DNA of 64,000 nucleotides from Actinoalloteichus hymeniacidonis (GCF_014203365.1 NZ_JACHIS010000001.1:4898001-4962000), one strand, 5' to 3'; positions 25,770-34,417 are shown, counted from the first letter of the stretch. The notes: generated by a model not told the origin, from the letters alone. A program made the numbers and translations.

Positions 25770-26885
25770 ATGGGTATCGAGATTCCCGAATGGGTGCAGT
25801 GGCTGACGCCGATCGTGGTCGGCGCGAGCTGGCCGGAGGGTGACGAGACCGCGCTGCGCAGGCTCGGTGAGGGCTGGGAGGCCTGCGGCACCGAGGTCGG
25901 CGAGGTGGCGGATGTCGCCGAGGCCGCGGGTCAGGCCGCGCTGGCCACCATGGAGGGCGCGACCGCGGACGCCTTCCGCGAGTTCTGGGGCCAATACGTC
26001 GTCAACGACCCGCAGTTCCTGCCCAAGCTCCAGGAGTTGTGCACCGAACTCGGCGCTGCATGCGACAACGCGGCGCTGGAGGTCGAGTACACCAAGCTGA
26101 GCATCATCGCCGCCCTGGTGATGCTGGCCGCCTCCATCGCCAGCATGGTCGCGGCGGCCTTCGCGACCTTCGGCACGAGCACGGCCGGGATCCCCATCGC
26201 GCAGGCCGCGACCAGGGTCACCGTGCAGATGCTGTTCCGGCAGCTGATCCAGCAGATCGCTCTCAACCTCGCGGTCAACATCGGTGTCGACGTGGCCATC
26301 CAGAGCGGCCAGATGTTGGCGGGCAACCGCACCAGCTGGGACGGCGGCAAGACCCTCAGCGCGGGCATCACCGGCCTTGCCTCCGGTATCGCGGGCGGCC
26401 TCGGCGGGACGTTCCTGCCCAGCGGCGCCACCAACGGGTTCGCCGACGCGGCGGTCCAGGGCGCGACCAACGGCATGATCACCGGTGCGGGCGCGAACCT
26501 GCTGGACCGAGGGATGAACGACATCCGCAACGGCGAGCTGTCGTCGTTCGGGGACTACCTCCAGTCGGGCGCCCAGGGCGCCACCGTCGGCGGGACCAAC
26601 GGCGCGGTGACCGGGGCCAACGGGCACGCGCAGAACCTCTACGACGGCACCATCAACCCGAGCGGGAACCGGCCGCCGGACACGCTGCCGCCGAACTACC
26701 CGGTCTCGCCGGGCGACTACAACGATCAGCAGTTCTCAACGCAGCCGACGCCGGGTGCCATCCCGTCCTTCGGTCCGCCCGGCACGGGCAACCCCACCAT
26801 GCCGGAGATGCAGAACGACGGGAATCCGGTGCCCATGCCGGAGTACCAGCCGCCCTCCGAGCAGAGCGGCACCCAGCAGGTCTGA
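25770..26885 (+). CDS. CpnT-N/WXG100-like N-terminal domain protein lacking a toxin domain
   Basis: A 371-residue protein. The N-terminus (SWPEGDETALRRLGEGW, FWGQYV) resembles the helical module at the front of CpnT and other polymorphic toxins exported by type VII secretion. Next come a hydrophobic segment (about 110-140), a Gly/Ala-rich region (170-290) reminiscent of pre-toxin linkers, and a Pro/Asn/Gln-rich tail. There is no recognisable C-terminal toxin domain and no immunity-like gene follows. It starts 9 bases after the WXG100 stop. It may be a structural or scaffold partner rather than an effector. Confidence 0.7.
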   Translation: MGIEIPEWVQWLTPIVVGASWPEGDETALRRLGEGWEACGTEVGEVADVAEAAGQAALATMEGATADAFREFWGQYVVNDPQFLPKLQELCTELGAACDNAALEVEYTKLSIIAALVMLAASIASMVAAAFATFGTSTAGIPIAQAATRVTVQMLFRQLIQQIALNLAVNIGVDVAIQSGQMLAGNRTSWDGGKTLSAGITGLASGIAGGLGGTFLPSGATNGFADAAVQGATNGMITGAGANLLDRGMNDIRNGELSSFGDYLQSGAQGATVGGTNGAVTGANGHAQNLYDGTINPSGNRPPDTLPPNYPVSPGDYNDQQFSTQPTPGAIPSFGPPGTGNPTMPEMQNDGNPVPMPEYQPPSEQSGTQQV

Positions 26886-26899
26886 TCTGATCACCGTGG

Positions 26900-26956
26900 G
26901 GAGCCCGGTCGCACCACCGGCAGGACATCGCTGCTGCCGGGGCGGGGCCGGGCTCC
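26900..26956 (+). terminator. Compound hairpin after the WXG100 operon
   Basis: Outer arms GGAGCCCGG (26900-26908) and CCGGGCTCC (26948-26956) enclose a second perfect stem, CCGGCAG (26917-26923) and CTGCCGG (26934-26940). It lies 15 bases after the stop of the CpnT-N-like gene and before the next ribosome site, so it likely ends the three-gene transcript. Confidence 0.6.
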
Positions 26957-27044
26957 ACTCGTCGGTGCGCCGATGGTCGACCGGGTAGCGGTCGAGCCGT
27001 ACACCGATTTCCGTAGCTCGTGGTCTGGTGAAGGAGAGCAGCCG

Positions 27045-27890
27045 ATGGCCGCACTGATCCCCGCGACGGTGCCCGGTGCGGTGCCCGACTCGAACCGGGG
27101 CGCGCTGCAACGGCGGTGGGACCGCGTTCGGCCGTTGCTGATCTCGGGTCTGCTCGTTCTTCCGGCCCTGCAACTGGTGATCTTCGGGGCATTGATGGGC
27201 TTCGTCATGGGGGTTCCGGCAGTTCTCCTGGTGGCTATACCGGCTATCCCCACGGCCATCGTTCTACGACAGCTCACCAAGAAGCGACTGCTGATGACGC
27301 CATCCGAGTGGCACTACAGCACCGCAATCAGCGCCTTGCTCTCGATACCGTTCCTGCTGCTGCCGTTCTTCGGCGCTCGCAGCGCCGAGTACGGCCAGGG
27401 ATTCGTGCTCGCACTCGTCGTTACGGCGGTCGGACTTCCGCTCGTCAGCATGCTCGTGGTGATGCAGGCGCGACGCATCCTGCACGAATCCCCGCTGACT
27501 GTGCTCGCGGGCAGCGAGTTCATCCTGACCTACCGGCTTCGCTCCGGGCGTCGATCCGCGACGATTCTGTTGGAGAAGGATCGAATCCGCTGGGAGGCCT
27601 TCACCAACACGATCGGCAACTCCTATGGCGGGCGTCAGGCACACATCGACGTCAAGGGATCGTTTCCGCTGGTCAACGTCCGAGACACCAGCGTTCGCCT
27701 CGTCAAGGACACCAGCGACCCCCGCACCTGGATGCGCGGTCATCTCGCCAAGATCGGTCCGCCACCCGGCCCCGCCTTGGTCCTGCATACCAAGGATGGC
27801 GAATGGCAGCTGCCGATGAAGGAGCCGGACCGGCTCGCGCCGATCGCCGCCGCCCGAGCCCAGTACGTGCGCGCCCAGCGTCCCGGCTGA
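27045..27890 (+). CDS. Membrane protein of unknown function, about 281 residues
   Basis: The N-terminal half has four hydrophobic segments, two between about residues 30 and 70 and two between 90 and 140. The C-terminal half is soluble, rich in beta-strand-like stretches and ends in PALVLHTKDGEWQLPMKEPDRLAPIAAARA. The soluble part could be a PH-like fold, but I do not recognise it. The ATG at 27045 follows AAGGAGAG. It comes after the WXG100 operon terminator on the same strand, so a link to that module is possible but unproven. Confidence 0.75.
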   Translation: MAALIPATVPGAVPDSNRGALQRRWDRVRPLLISGLLVLPALQLVIFGALMGFVMGVPAVLLVAIPAIPTAIVLRQLTKKRLLMTPSEWHYSTAISALLSIPFLLLPFFGARSAEYGQGFVLALVVTAVGLPLVSMLVVMQARRILHESPLTVLAGSEFILTYRLRSGRRSATILLEKDRIRWEAFTNTIGNSYGGRQAHIDVKGSFPLVNVRDTSVRLVKDTSDPRTWMRGHLAKIGPPPGPALVLHTKDGEWQLPMKEPDRLAPIAAARAQYVRAQRPG

Positions 27891-28060
27891 CGAGCCGAGG
27901 CCGATCGAAGCCCACTCGTCTATCAGCACCCCACAACCCGGACGCCGTCTCGACGACGCAGGTCGCCCGCCCGGCGCGACCGGGTCGCCGTCGACTATCC
28001 CGGTTCGAGCGGCCCCCGTTACCCTCACCGACGACCACGGGCCGAGGCGAGGGAGTCGAC

Positions 28061-30379
28061 ATGCAGAGCAGGCACGTCGGCGTTGCCGACCCGGTGGGCG
28101 GCCCGTTCCCGTTGGGCGCGCATCCGGTCCCGGGCGGGGTGCGATTCGCGGTGGCCTCGTCGATCGCCGAGGCCGTCGAGGTGTGTCTGATCGACGTCGA
28201 GCCTGATGGAAGTCGGGTGGAGCGTCGGGTCGAGTTGACCGAGCAGACCTTCGGTGTCTGGCATGGTGTGGTGAGCGGGGTGTCTCCGGGCAGTCGGTAC
28301 GGCTTCCGGGTGCACGGCCCCTACGACCCGACCCGAGGGCTGCGCTGCAATCCGGCGAAGCTGCTGGTGGACCCGTATGCGCGTCGGATCACCGGCCGCC
28401 TGACCGATGTCGATGCCGCCCTGGGCTACCGGGACGATCCGATGGGCCGGCTACCGAGCACCGTCGACTCCGTGGCCGCCGTGCCGCTGTCGGTGGTGAC
28501 CTCGCCTGTCGAACCGTTGCGCGACCTGCGGCCCGAGGTGCCGTGGGAGGAGACGGTCGTCTACGAACTGCACGTCAAGGGCTTCACGCAGCGGCATCCC
28601 GATATCCCCGAGCACCTGCGCGGAACCTATCTGGGAGTGGCGCATCCGGCCGCGCTCGACCACCTGGGCAGGCTGGGGATCACCGCCGTCGAGCTGCTTC
28701 CGGTGCAGGCCGCGTCCTCCGAGGCCGGGCTGCTCCGGCGGGGCGCCGTCAACTACTGGGGCTATTCGACACTCGGATTCCATGCGCCGCATGCGGCCTA
28801 CGCCAGCGAGCCGGGGCGGGAGATCGAGGAGTTCCGCACGATGGTCTCGGCACTGCATGCCGCAGGCATCGAGGTGCTGCTCGACGTCGTCTACAACCAC
28901 ACCTGCGAGGGCGGCCTCGGCGGGCCGACCTTGAGTTTCCGGGGCATCGACGCGCCCGCCTACTACGCACATGACGAGCGGGGCGGCGCGGTGGACATCA
29001 CCGGCTGCGGGAACACGATGGACCCGGCCTCGCCCACGGTGGTCCGGCTGGTGACCGATTCGCTGCGGTACTGGGCGCAGGACCTCGGCGTCGACGGGTT
29101 CCGCTTCGACCTGGCAAGCGCCCTGGGCAGGCCACGCGGCGCGGCCTTCGATCCCCACGGCGCGCTGCTCACCGCGATCGCCACCGATCCGGTGTTGGCG
29201 CAGCGGAAGCTGATCGCCGAGCCGTGGGATGCCACCGGCGAGGGCTATCGGGTCGGCGGTTTCGGCGTGCAGTGGTCGGAATGGAACGGTCGCTACCGGG
29301 ATACCGTGCGGGATTTCTGGCGCGGCGCGACCGGCCCCGCGGAGTTGGCCTATCGACTGGCCGGTTCCTCGGACATCTACTACCACAGCGGCCGCAGGCC
29401 GTGGGCCTCGATCAACCTGATCACCGCGCACGACGGTTTCACACTGCGCGATCTGGTGTCCTACGAGGACAAGCACAACGCGGCCAACGGCGAGGACAAT
29501 CGGGACGGCACCGACGATCACCGCTCGTGGAACTGCGGCGTCGAGGGCGAGACGACGGACCCCTCGATCCTGGCGCTGCGGTCTCGACAGGCCCGAAACC
29601 TGCTGGCGACGCTGCTGCTGTCCACCGGCACCCCGATGCTCACCGCAGGCGACGAGATGTGGCGGACCCAGCGCGGGAACAACAACGCCTACTGCCTCGA
29701 CGACGAGACCTCGTGGCTGGCCTGGCCGGGCTCGGCCCCGCAGGCGACAGCGGGCGGCGGGGACGCCGCGCCCGGCGGGATACACGTGAGCAACAGCCGG
29801 GAGGCGGCGCACTCCGATGGAGACCCGGTAACGCCCGCCGGCCGGTCACCGGGCCTCGATGGCGCCTCGGCGCTCCGCTGCCCGACCGAGGCCGAGCATC
29901 GGATCTCGCGCGAGCTTCTGGAGTTCACCCGGAACCTGATCGCCGTGCGTCGGGAATGTCCCGCGCTGCGACAGGCCGAGTTCTTCGAGGGCCGCACCAC
30001 CCCCAGCGGGTCGCCCGATCTGGCGTGGCTGCGCCCGGATGGCGGCGAGATGACCGAGAGGGACTGGTTCGACGCGGACCGGCGCACCATCGGAATGTGG
30101 ATCGACGGGGCGGACTGCCGCGCGCACACCAGGACCGGTCTGCCCTTGGACGACCATTCCTGGCTGCTGGTGCTGCACGCGGGCAGCGCGGACATCGAGT
30201 TCACCCTGCCGCCCACGGCTTTCGGCAGTCGTTTCACCCCGGTGCTGAGCACGGCCGCGCCTGAGGGCCTGCCGTCCGACCGCACCCCACTGCCCTCCGG
30301 CACGAATCTGCCGTTGCCCGCGCACACCCTGATCCTGCTGCGCGCCGACATCGAGAGCGAGCAGCCGACGACGGGCTGA
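28061..30379 (+). CDS. glgX: Glycogen debranching enzyme GlgX
   Basis: GH13 isoamylase-type enzyme that removes alpha-1,6 branches left by glycogen phosphorylase. The 772-residue protein has the N-terminal CBM48 region (PLGAHPVPGGVRFAVAS), then DVVYNHT, DGFRFDLAS with the nucleophile Asp, LIAEPWD with the acid/base Glu and NLITAHD with the third catalytic Asp. Between ETSWLAWPG and the conserved RELLEFTRNLIAVRRECPAL there is a low-complexity Gly/Ala/Ser insert of about 45 residues, which explains the extra length. A GAGGGAG ribosome site precedes the ATG. glgP lies 4 kb downstream on the other strand. Confidence 0.95.
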   Translation: MQSRHVGVADPVGGPFPLGAHPVPGGVRFAVASSIAEAVEVCLIDVEPDGSRVERRVELTEQTFGVWHGVVSGVSPGSRYGFRVHGPYDPTRGLRCNPAKLLVDPYARRITGRLTDVDAALGYRDDPMGRLPSTVDSVAAVPLSVVTSPVEPLRDLRPEVPWEETVVYELHVKGFTQRHPDIPEHLRGTYLGVAHPAALDHLGRLGITAVELLPVQAASSEAGLLRRGAVNYWGYSTLGFHAPHAAYASEPGREIEEFRTMVSALHAAGIEVLLDVVYNHTCEGGLGGPTLSFRGIDAPAYYAHDERGGAVDITGCGNTMDPASPTVVRLVTDSLRYWAQDLGVDGFRFDLASALGRPRGAAFDPHGALLTAIATDPVLAQRKLIAEPWDATGEGYRVGGFGVQWSEWNGRYRDTVRDFWRGATGPAELAYRLAGSSDIYYHSGRRPWASINLITAHDGFTLRDLVSYEDKHNAANGEDNRDGTDDHRSWNCGVEGETTDPSILALRSRQARNLLATLLLSTGTPMLTAGDEMWRTQRGNNNAYCLDDETSWLAWPGSAPQATAGGGDAAPGGIHVSNSREAAHSDGDPVTPAGRSPGLDGASALRCPTEAEHRISRELLEFTRNLIAVRRECPALRQAEFFEGRTTPSGSPDLAWLRPDGGEMTERDWFDADRRTIGMWIDGADCRAHTRTGLPLDDHSWLLVLHAGSADIEFTLPPTAFGSRFTPVLSTAAPEGLPSDRTPLPSGTNLPLPAHTLILLRADIESEQPTTG

Positions 30380-30481
30380 ACACACCCGGTTTCACGACCC
30401 ATCGCGCTTGCCCCCGCAGTGGACCATCCCACCCTGTGAACAGTGCGTGACCGCCTGCGCTGGTCGTGTCACGATCGCTGC

Positions 30482-30580
30482 ATGCTCCGCTCGCTGATGA
30501 TGTGGTCCGACCGCCCGGTCGACCTCCAACGAGTCGCGTCGAGCACGTGTATGCGCGAAGCGGACGACATCTCCCGCTGA
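30482..30580 (+). CDS. Leader peptide upstream of cysteine dioxygenase, 32 codons
   Basis: Short ORF starting MLRSLMMWSDRP. It contains VDLQRVASSTC, matching the V-D-L-x-R-x-(A/S)-S-x-x-C pattern I recall for actinobacterial putative leader peptides placed before sulfur and cysteine metabolism genes. The lone cysteine codon is TGT at 30548-30550, near the end, followed by MREADDISR and TGA. A GC-rich hairpin follows at 30665-30694. A role in sensing cysteine or charged Cys-tRNA is inferred. Confidence 0.6.
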   Translation: MLRSLMMWSDRPVDLQRVASSTCMREADDISR

Positions 30581-30664
30581 CCGCGTTCTCCTGCGCGCCC
30601 ACCAGGCGCCGCCACGCCGGGAAGACCGGTCGAGATCCGTTCGCTTCTCCCGCCCCGCAGTGTC

Positions 30665-30694
30665 CCGCGCGCGTGGGCTGCGAGCCCCGCGCGG
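30665..30694 (+). terminator. Attenuator-like hairpin before cysteine dioxygenase
   Basis: Arms CCGCGCG (30665-30671) and CGCGCGG (30688-30694), continued by GGGC (30675-30678) and GCCC (30684-30687), with a TGCGA loop and a CGT bulge; TTCTTCCC follows. It lies between the leader ORF and the dioxygenase ribosome site (GAGGAGC, 30714-30720) and could act in transcription or translation control. Confidence 0.5.
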
Positions 30695-30726
30695 TTCTTC
30701 CCGCCGCCATGCCGAGGAGCTTTTCG

Positions 30727-31263
30727 ATGACCAGCACGCTGCCCGCCTTCGACGTGCATGCCGATTTCGATCACCCGGAACTGCGGTCCTGGATTCCGCA
30801 GGATCGGCTGCTCTGGACGCCCACCGAACTACGCGATCTCACCACCATCGTCGCCAAAGACCTCGCCGCTGAACTCCACGAACTCGCCGAATACGTGCCG
30901 GAGCAACGCTGGTGGGCGCGGCTGGCGCTGACCGAGGGCGTGGAGCTGTGGTTGCTCACCTGGCTGCCTGCGCAGGGCACCGCGCCACACGACCATGCGG
31001 GGGCGGCCGGTTCCTTCACGGTGCTCAGTGGTCGGGTCACCGAGCACTACCGGTACGCGCCCGGCCCGGTCCGGACTCGGACGCACCTCGCGGGCCCCGG
31101 CATCGGTTTCGGCCCGCGTCGCGCGCACCAGGTGCTCAATCTGAGCGACGCGCCCGCAGCCACCGTGCATGCCTACTCACCGCCGCTGTTGCCGACGCGC
31201 GAATACGCCGACCTCAGCGACATTCGCGAGGACCTGCCGAGGGTCGCCGGGGCGACGTCGTGA
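30727..31263 (+). CDS. Cysteine dioxygenase (type I, cupin)
   Basis: Oxidises cysteine to cysteine sulfinate with non-haem iron in the cytoplasm. The 178-residue cupin has the iron ligands H88 and H90 in APHDHAG and a third in RRAHQVLN (H134), plus the terminal SPPL segment. The ATG at 30727 follows GAGGAGC with 6 bases spacing; an ATG 18 bases earlier is possible. Its stop overlaps the rhodanese start (GTGA), so the pair is coupled. A putative cysteine-responsive leader lies upstream. Confidence 0.92.
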   Translation: MTSTLPAFDVHADFDHPELRSWIPQDRLLWTPTELRDLTTIVAKDLAAELHELAEYVPEQRWWARLALTEGVELWLLTWLPAQGTAPHDHAGAAGSFTVLSGRVTEHYRYAPGPVRTRTHLAGPGIGFGPRRAHQVLNLSDAPAATVHAYSPPLLPTREYADLSDIREDLPRVAGATS

Positions 31264-31652
31264 GCATCGACGAGCGGCTTGCCAAGGCACGGGCGGGATT
31301 ACGGCGGCACGAGCCGAAGGAGGCGGCCGAGCTGCATCGGCAGGGTGCGCTGTTGATCGACATCCGTCCCCGGGACGATCGGGCCGCCGATGGCGAGATC
31401 CCGGAGGCGATCCCGGTGGAGCGCATCGTGTTGGAGTGGCGGCTGGATCCGGCGGGGTCGCATCGGCTGCCGCAGGTCGATGCCGATCGGCCGGTGGTCG
31501 TGTTCTGCAACGAGGGTTACGCATCGAGCCTGGCGGCCCGTGATCTGGGCGAGCTGGGTTTGCGACGGGTCGGGGACCTGGTCGGCGGCTTCCGGGCGTG
31601 GCGGGCGGCCGGACTACCGGTGGTTCCCGGGGGTGGCCCGGCCATTCCCTGA
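31260..31652 (+). CDS. Rhodanese-like sulfurtransferase
   Basis: A 130-residue single-domain rhodanese. The active loop is FCNEGYASS with the sulfur-carrying Cys83, and the N-terminal ALLIDIRP is the usual CH2A-like strand. Coupled translation with cysteine dioxygenase through the 4-base overlap suggests a joint job in cysteine catabolism, for example handling persulfide or sulfite by-products. Cysteine dioxygenase-rhodanese pairs recur in actinobacteria (recalled). Confidence 0.9.
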   Translation: MSIDERLAKARAGLRRHEPKEAAELHRQGALLIDIRPRDDRAADGEIPEAIPVERIVLEWRLDPAGSHRLPQVDADRPVVVFCNEGYASSLAARDLGELGLRRVGDLVGGFRAWRAAGLPVVPGGGPAIP

Positions 31653-31756
31653 CCTTCGCGGCGGCCGCGTGCACCGCCGATCCTCGGCGGGCGCAGAGAA
31701 GCCGACGCCGATGCCGCCGGGAACCGGGCGGGTGCCGTCGGGCATCGTATGAGCCC

Positions 31757-32926
31757 GTGCGACTCCTGCGGTTAGTGCGAAGCCCGGCGGTCATCCTGCT
31801 CGTTCTGAGTGTGCTCGCGATCATCGCCTTCGAGCTGAGCAGTACGGCACTACCTGCCGCGCTGCTCGGAATCCTCGTCGGCTTGCTCGGCGCCGCCCTC
31901 GGGCTCATCGCCATGCAGTTGGTGTTGCAGCTGGGCATGCTCACCGGCGGGCTGTTGACCGGCGCCACGATCACCCGGGTGATCATCGGGTTCGGCCCGA
32001 AAATCCGAGCGTGGACCTCGGCCCGCCGCACGGTGGTGTTCCGCGCGATTCCGCTGGTGCTCGCGGTGAGCGTGGCGGGCGGCCGGGAACCGGTACGGCT
32101 GCGGATGTGGGGTACCGGGCTGTGGGCCGCCCTGCTGGGCGTGGCCGGGGCGGGCAGCTGTTGGCTGCTGCTCGCCGACGAGGCGCTGGGCCGGGGGCTG
32201 GCCGTCGGGGCGACCGCGACGCTGCTCACCGCCCTGGTTCCCCGCCGCAACAGCAAGCTGACGTCGATCGGCTGGTTGCTGGTCGGCCTGCCCCGGCTGG
32301 GGACGGCGGAGGTCGCCGAGCTGGCGGCCAGTGTGCTGGCGGGGCGGGTGACCGAGGCGCTGAACGCGGGTGACCTCGATGCCGCCGCAGCAGCCGTCGC
32401 CGAGATGAACGAGCGGCATGGCGCGAGTTGGGCGACCACCGCCTGCCAGATCAGCGTGTGGGAGGCGCAGGGCAGGTATCGCGAGGCGGTCGGCGCCGCG
32501 ATGCGAATCTCCTCCGACGAGACCACCGAGCACCGCAAGCTGGCGGCCGCCCTGGCGGGCCTGGCGGGTTTGGTCGCCGCCGCCGTCGAGGCCGGGCAGC
32601 TGCCCGCCGAAGCCGCGCTGCCTGCGGGCAGGCATGCCCTGGAACAGGCGGAGCGGCTGGGCTTCCCCGATTACAAACTGCACTCGACCAAGGCCGCCTA
32701 CTCGCTGCTGGCGGGCGAAACCGGGGAGGCCATCGCGCTGGCCCAGCTCGCCGACGACTTCAGCCACGGCCCGCTGGCCCGCGCCGATCTCTTCGCCACC
32801 CTCGCTGCGGCGCGGATGGCGGCGGGCGACAACCGGTCGGCCCGCGAGGAGCTGGCCAAGGCCGAGGAGTACGCCGCGTGGTGGCCGAGGGTCGTCGCCC
32901 TGCGGGCCCGTCTCGATATCGCCTGA
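31757..32926 (+). CDS. Site-2-protease-like membrane protein lacking zinc ligands, with helical-repeat C-terminus
   Basis: About 389 residues. The N-terminal 180 residues are membrane-embedded. IIGFGPKIRAW...RRTVVFRAIPL (about 77-100) closely matches the site-2-protease pattern IGFGPK...T.....RAIPLGG that normally follows HExGH. At the expected zinc site the sequence is VLQLGMLTGG, with no HExxH. The second metal motif, usually NLxP...DG, is ALVPRRNSKLTSIGW, again without the Asp. The soluble C-terminal half (185-389) is Ala-rich helical, TPR-like. It thus looks like a catalytically dead M50 relative. GTG 31757 is the likely start, with no strong ribosome site. Family placement is my inference from motifs. 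Confidence 0.6.
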   Translation: MRLLRLVRSPAVILLVLSVLAIIAFELSSTALPAALLGILVGLLGAALGLIAMQLVLQLGMLTGGLLTGATITRVIIGFGPKIRAWTSARRTVVFRAIPLVLAVSVAGGREPVRLRMWGTGLWAALLGVAGAGSCWLLLADEALGRGLAVGATATLLTALVPRRNSKLTSIGWLLVGLPRLGTAEVAELAASVLAGRVTEALNAGDLDAAAAAVAEMNERHGASWATTACQISVWEAQGRYREAVGAAMRISSDETTEHRKLAAALAGLAGLVAAAVEAGQLPAEAALPAGRHALEQAERLGFPDYKLHSTKAAYSLLAGETGEAIALAQLADDFSHGPLARADLFATLAAARMAAGDNRSAREELAKAEEYAAWWPRVVALRARLDIA

Positions 32927-33032
32927 GGTCGCCGGGCCGAGGGTTATCGGCTTGGGCTCATCCGCTCACCGGCGTTGTCGAAACATGCTGTCGAGTCCCA
33001 GGTGTAAGAGCATCAAGCGACTCCACAGCACA

Positions 33033-33065
33033 AGGCGCCCGCCAGGGAGTACCTGACGGGCGCCT
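33033..33065. terminator. Bidirectional terminator between the S2P-like and M23 genes
   Basis: Arms AGGCGCCCG (33033-33041) and CGGGCGCCT (33057-33065) with inner CAGG/CCTG and a 5-base loop. It sits between two convergent genes, 24 bases past the M23 peptidase stop, and would serve both. Confidence 0.7.
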
Positions 33066-33089
33066 CGGGTGTTGCTGGTGCTCGGTGTC

Positions 33090-33779
33090 TTACTGGACGG
33101 TGATGCCGCGCTCGGCCAGCCAGGGCTGGGGGTCGAGCTTCTGGCCGCCGACGTTGACCTCGAAGTGCAGGTGCGGCCCGGTGGACTGGCCACGGTTACC
33201 GATCGTGGCGATCTGATCGCCGGCCTTGACCTGCTCACCGACACTCGCGGTGAAGGTCTCGACGTGGCCGTAGGTGGTGATGGTGCCGTCGGGTGCCTGG
33301 ACGCGGACCCACTGGCCGAAGCCGGTGGCCGGCCCGGCGTTGATCACCGTGCCGTCGGTGGCCGAGACCACGGGGGTGCCGATGGGGCCGGCGATGTCGA
33401 TACCGAAGTGGTTGGTGCCCCACCGGGCGCCGTAGCCGGAGGTGAAGGTGCCCTCGGCGGGCTTGACGAACTCCGGACGGTTGGCCTCCGCCTCCGCAGC
33501 CGCCTGCTCGGCGACCCGGGCGGAATGGGCCTGGGCCTCACCCGCGAGGGTGTGGAACTGCAGCGTGGGGGCGACGTCGTTGTACAGCGGGGCCATCGCC
33601 GCACCGGCGTCCTGCTCGGCCGTGACCCCACCATCAGCAGACGCGGGTGCGGGGGTCTCGGTGGCACCGGCCAGCAGCGGCTGACCGCCCAGCAGGAACG
33701 CACCGGCCAACACCGCCGACACAGCCGACTTACCAACCCTGGAGGAACGAACGAACGGGTTACGGGTACGCAGCGTCAA
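33090..33779 (-). CDS. Secreted M23-family (LytM) peptidase
   Basis: Cell-wall endopeptidase or regulator, 229 residues. The N-terminus has basic residues and a hydrophobic core (SAVSAVLAGAFLLGG), a signal peptide or anchor. A helical Ala/Glu-rich segment (80-105) follows. The LytM domain has all zinc and catalytic residues: H124 and D128 in HFGIDIAG, H172 in TYGH, H203 and H205 in GPHLHFEV. The start is probably TTG 33779, since GGAG lies 6 bases upstream; TTG 33791 is an alternative. It is likely exported and active on peptidoglycan cross-links. Confidence 0.92.
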   Translation of the reverse strand: MTLRTRNPFVRSSRVGKSAVSAVLAGAFLLGGQPLLAGATETPAPASADGGVTAEQDAGAAMAPLYNDVAPTLQFHTLAGEAQAHSARVAEQAAAEAEANRPEFVKPAEGTFTSGYGARWGTNHFGIDIAGPIGTPVVSATDGTVINAGPATGFGQWVRVQAPDGTITTYGHVETFTASVGEQVKAGDQIATIGNRGQSTGPHLHFEVNVGGQKLDPQPWLAERGITVQ

Positions 33780-34417
33780 ACCAAGCTCCAATACAACTCA
33801 AGGAAACAGAACACGGGGCGCCCTAGATGAAGGCCATCGAAAGTCGGCGATCCGACCTGCCCCATGTCCCACACGAAGAAGATGAAGAGGACTTGAAAGG
33901 GGCTCCGACACCGGCCGCTCGTGGGGGCCGCGTCGTGATGACCGGGCGTGACGTACAAGGCCAACCTAAGCGCCGCTCACCCAACGCCACCACCGGATGT
34001 GACCCGCACCGCCACCAGGCACAAACCAAGCCCGAAAACCTCGACAGAGCGTCACCACTCCCCGCCAGACCGCCGCCCGTGACGAGCAGACCTCGGAGCG
34101 ATCGAGCGGAGATCGACAGAATTAGCGGGGCTGGGTATCAGGCCCAGGCACGAACCAGCTCGCGCCCAGCGCCCCGGCGGGTGCATCCAACCGCCCAGCG
34201 ATCCAAGGCGGAGGCCCGTCCCCACGGGTCAGGCACGGGCTCAGGCAGCAGGGGGCCCGGCCCACGGTCAGCAGCCACATGGCGGCAAGAGAGACGGCCG
34301 CAGGCGCCCAAGCGGGGCCACCGCGTCCATAGGCGTCCAGGCGCTCTGCGCGGCCCGCGCTAGGCGAGCGGGAGCACCCGGCCCAGCCCGGCCGCCGGCA
34401 GCAGCTCACGACCCGTC
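33780..34417. other. Intergenic region between M23 peptidase and glgP
   Basis: About 640 bases with no gene I can support. It must hold the M23 promoter and the end of the glgP transcript. Open frames on both strands are Arg/Pro-rich shadows without family features. I looked for a c-di-AMP (ydaO-type) riboswitch, which often precedes cell-wall peptidases in actinobacteria, and saw none. Confidence 0.55.

Noticed and set aside
33780-34100. Possible c-di-AMP (ydaO-type) riboswitch upstream of the M23 peptidase
   Set aside because: Such riboswitches often precede cell-wall peptidases in actinobacteria, but none of the conserved core segments could be recognised on the minus strand.
33827-34409. 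Open frames on both strands in the M23-glgP gap
   Set aside because: Arg/Pro-rich composition, no ribosome site, no recognisable domain, and both strands equally open; more likely non-coding.
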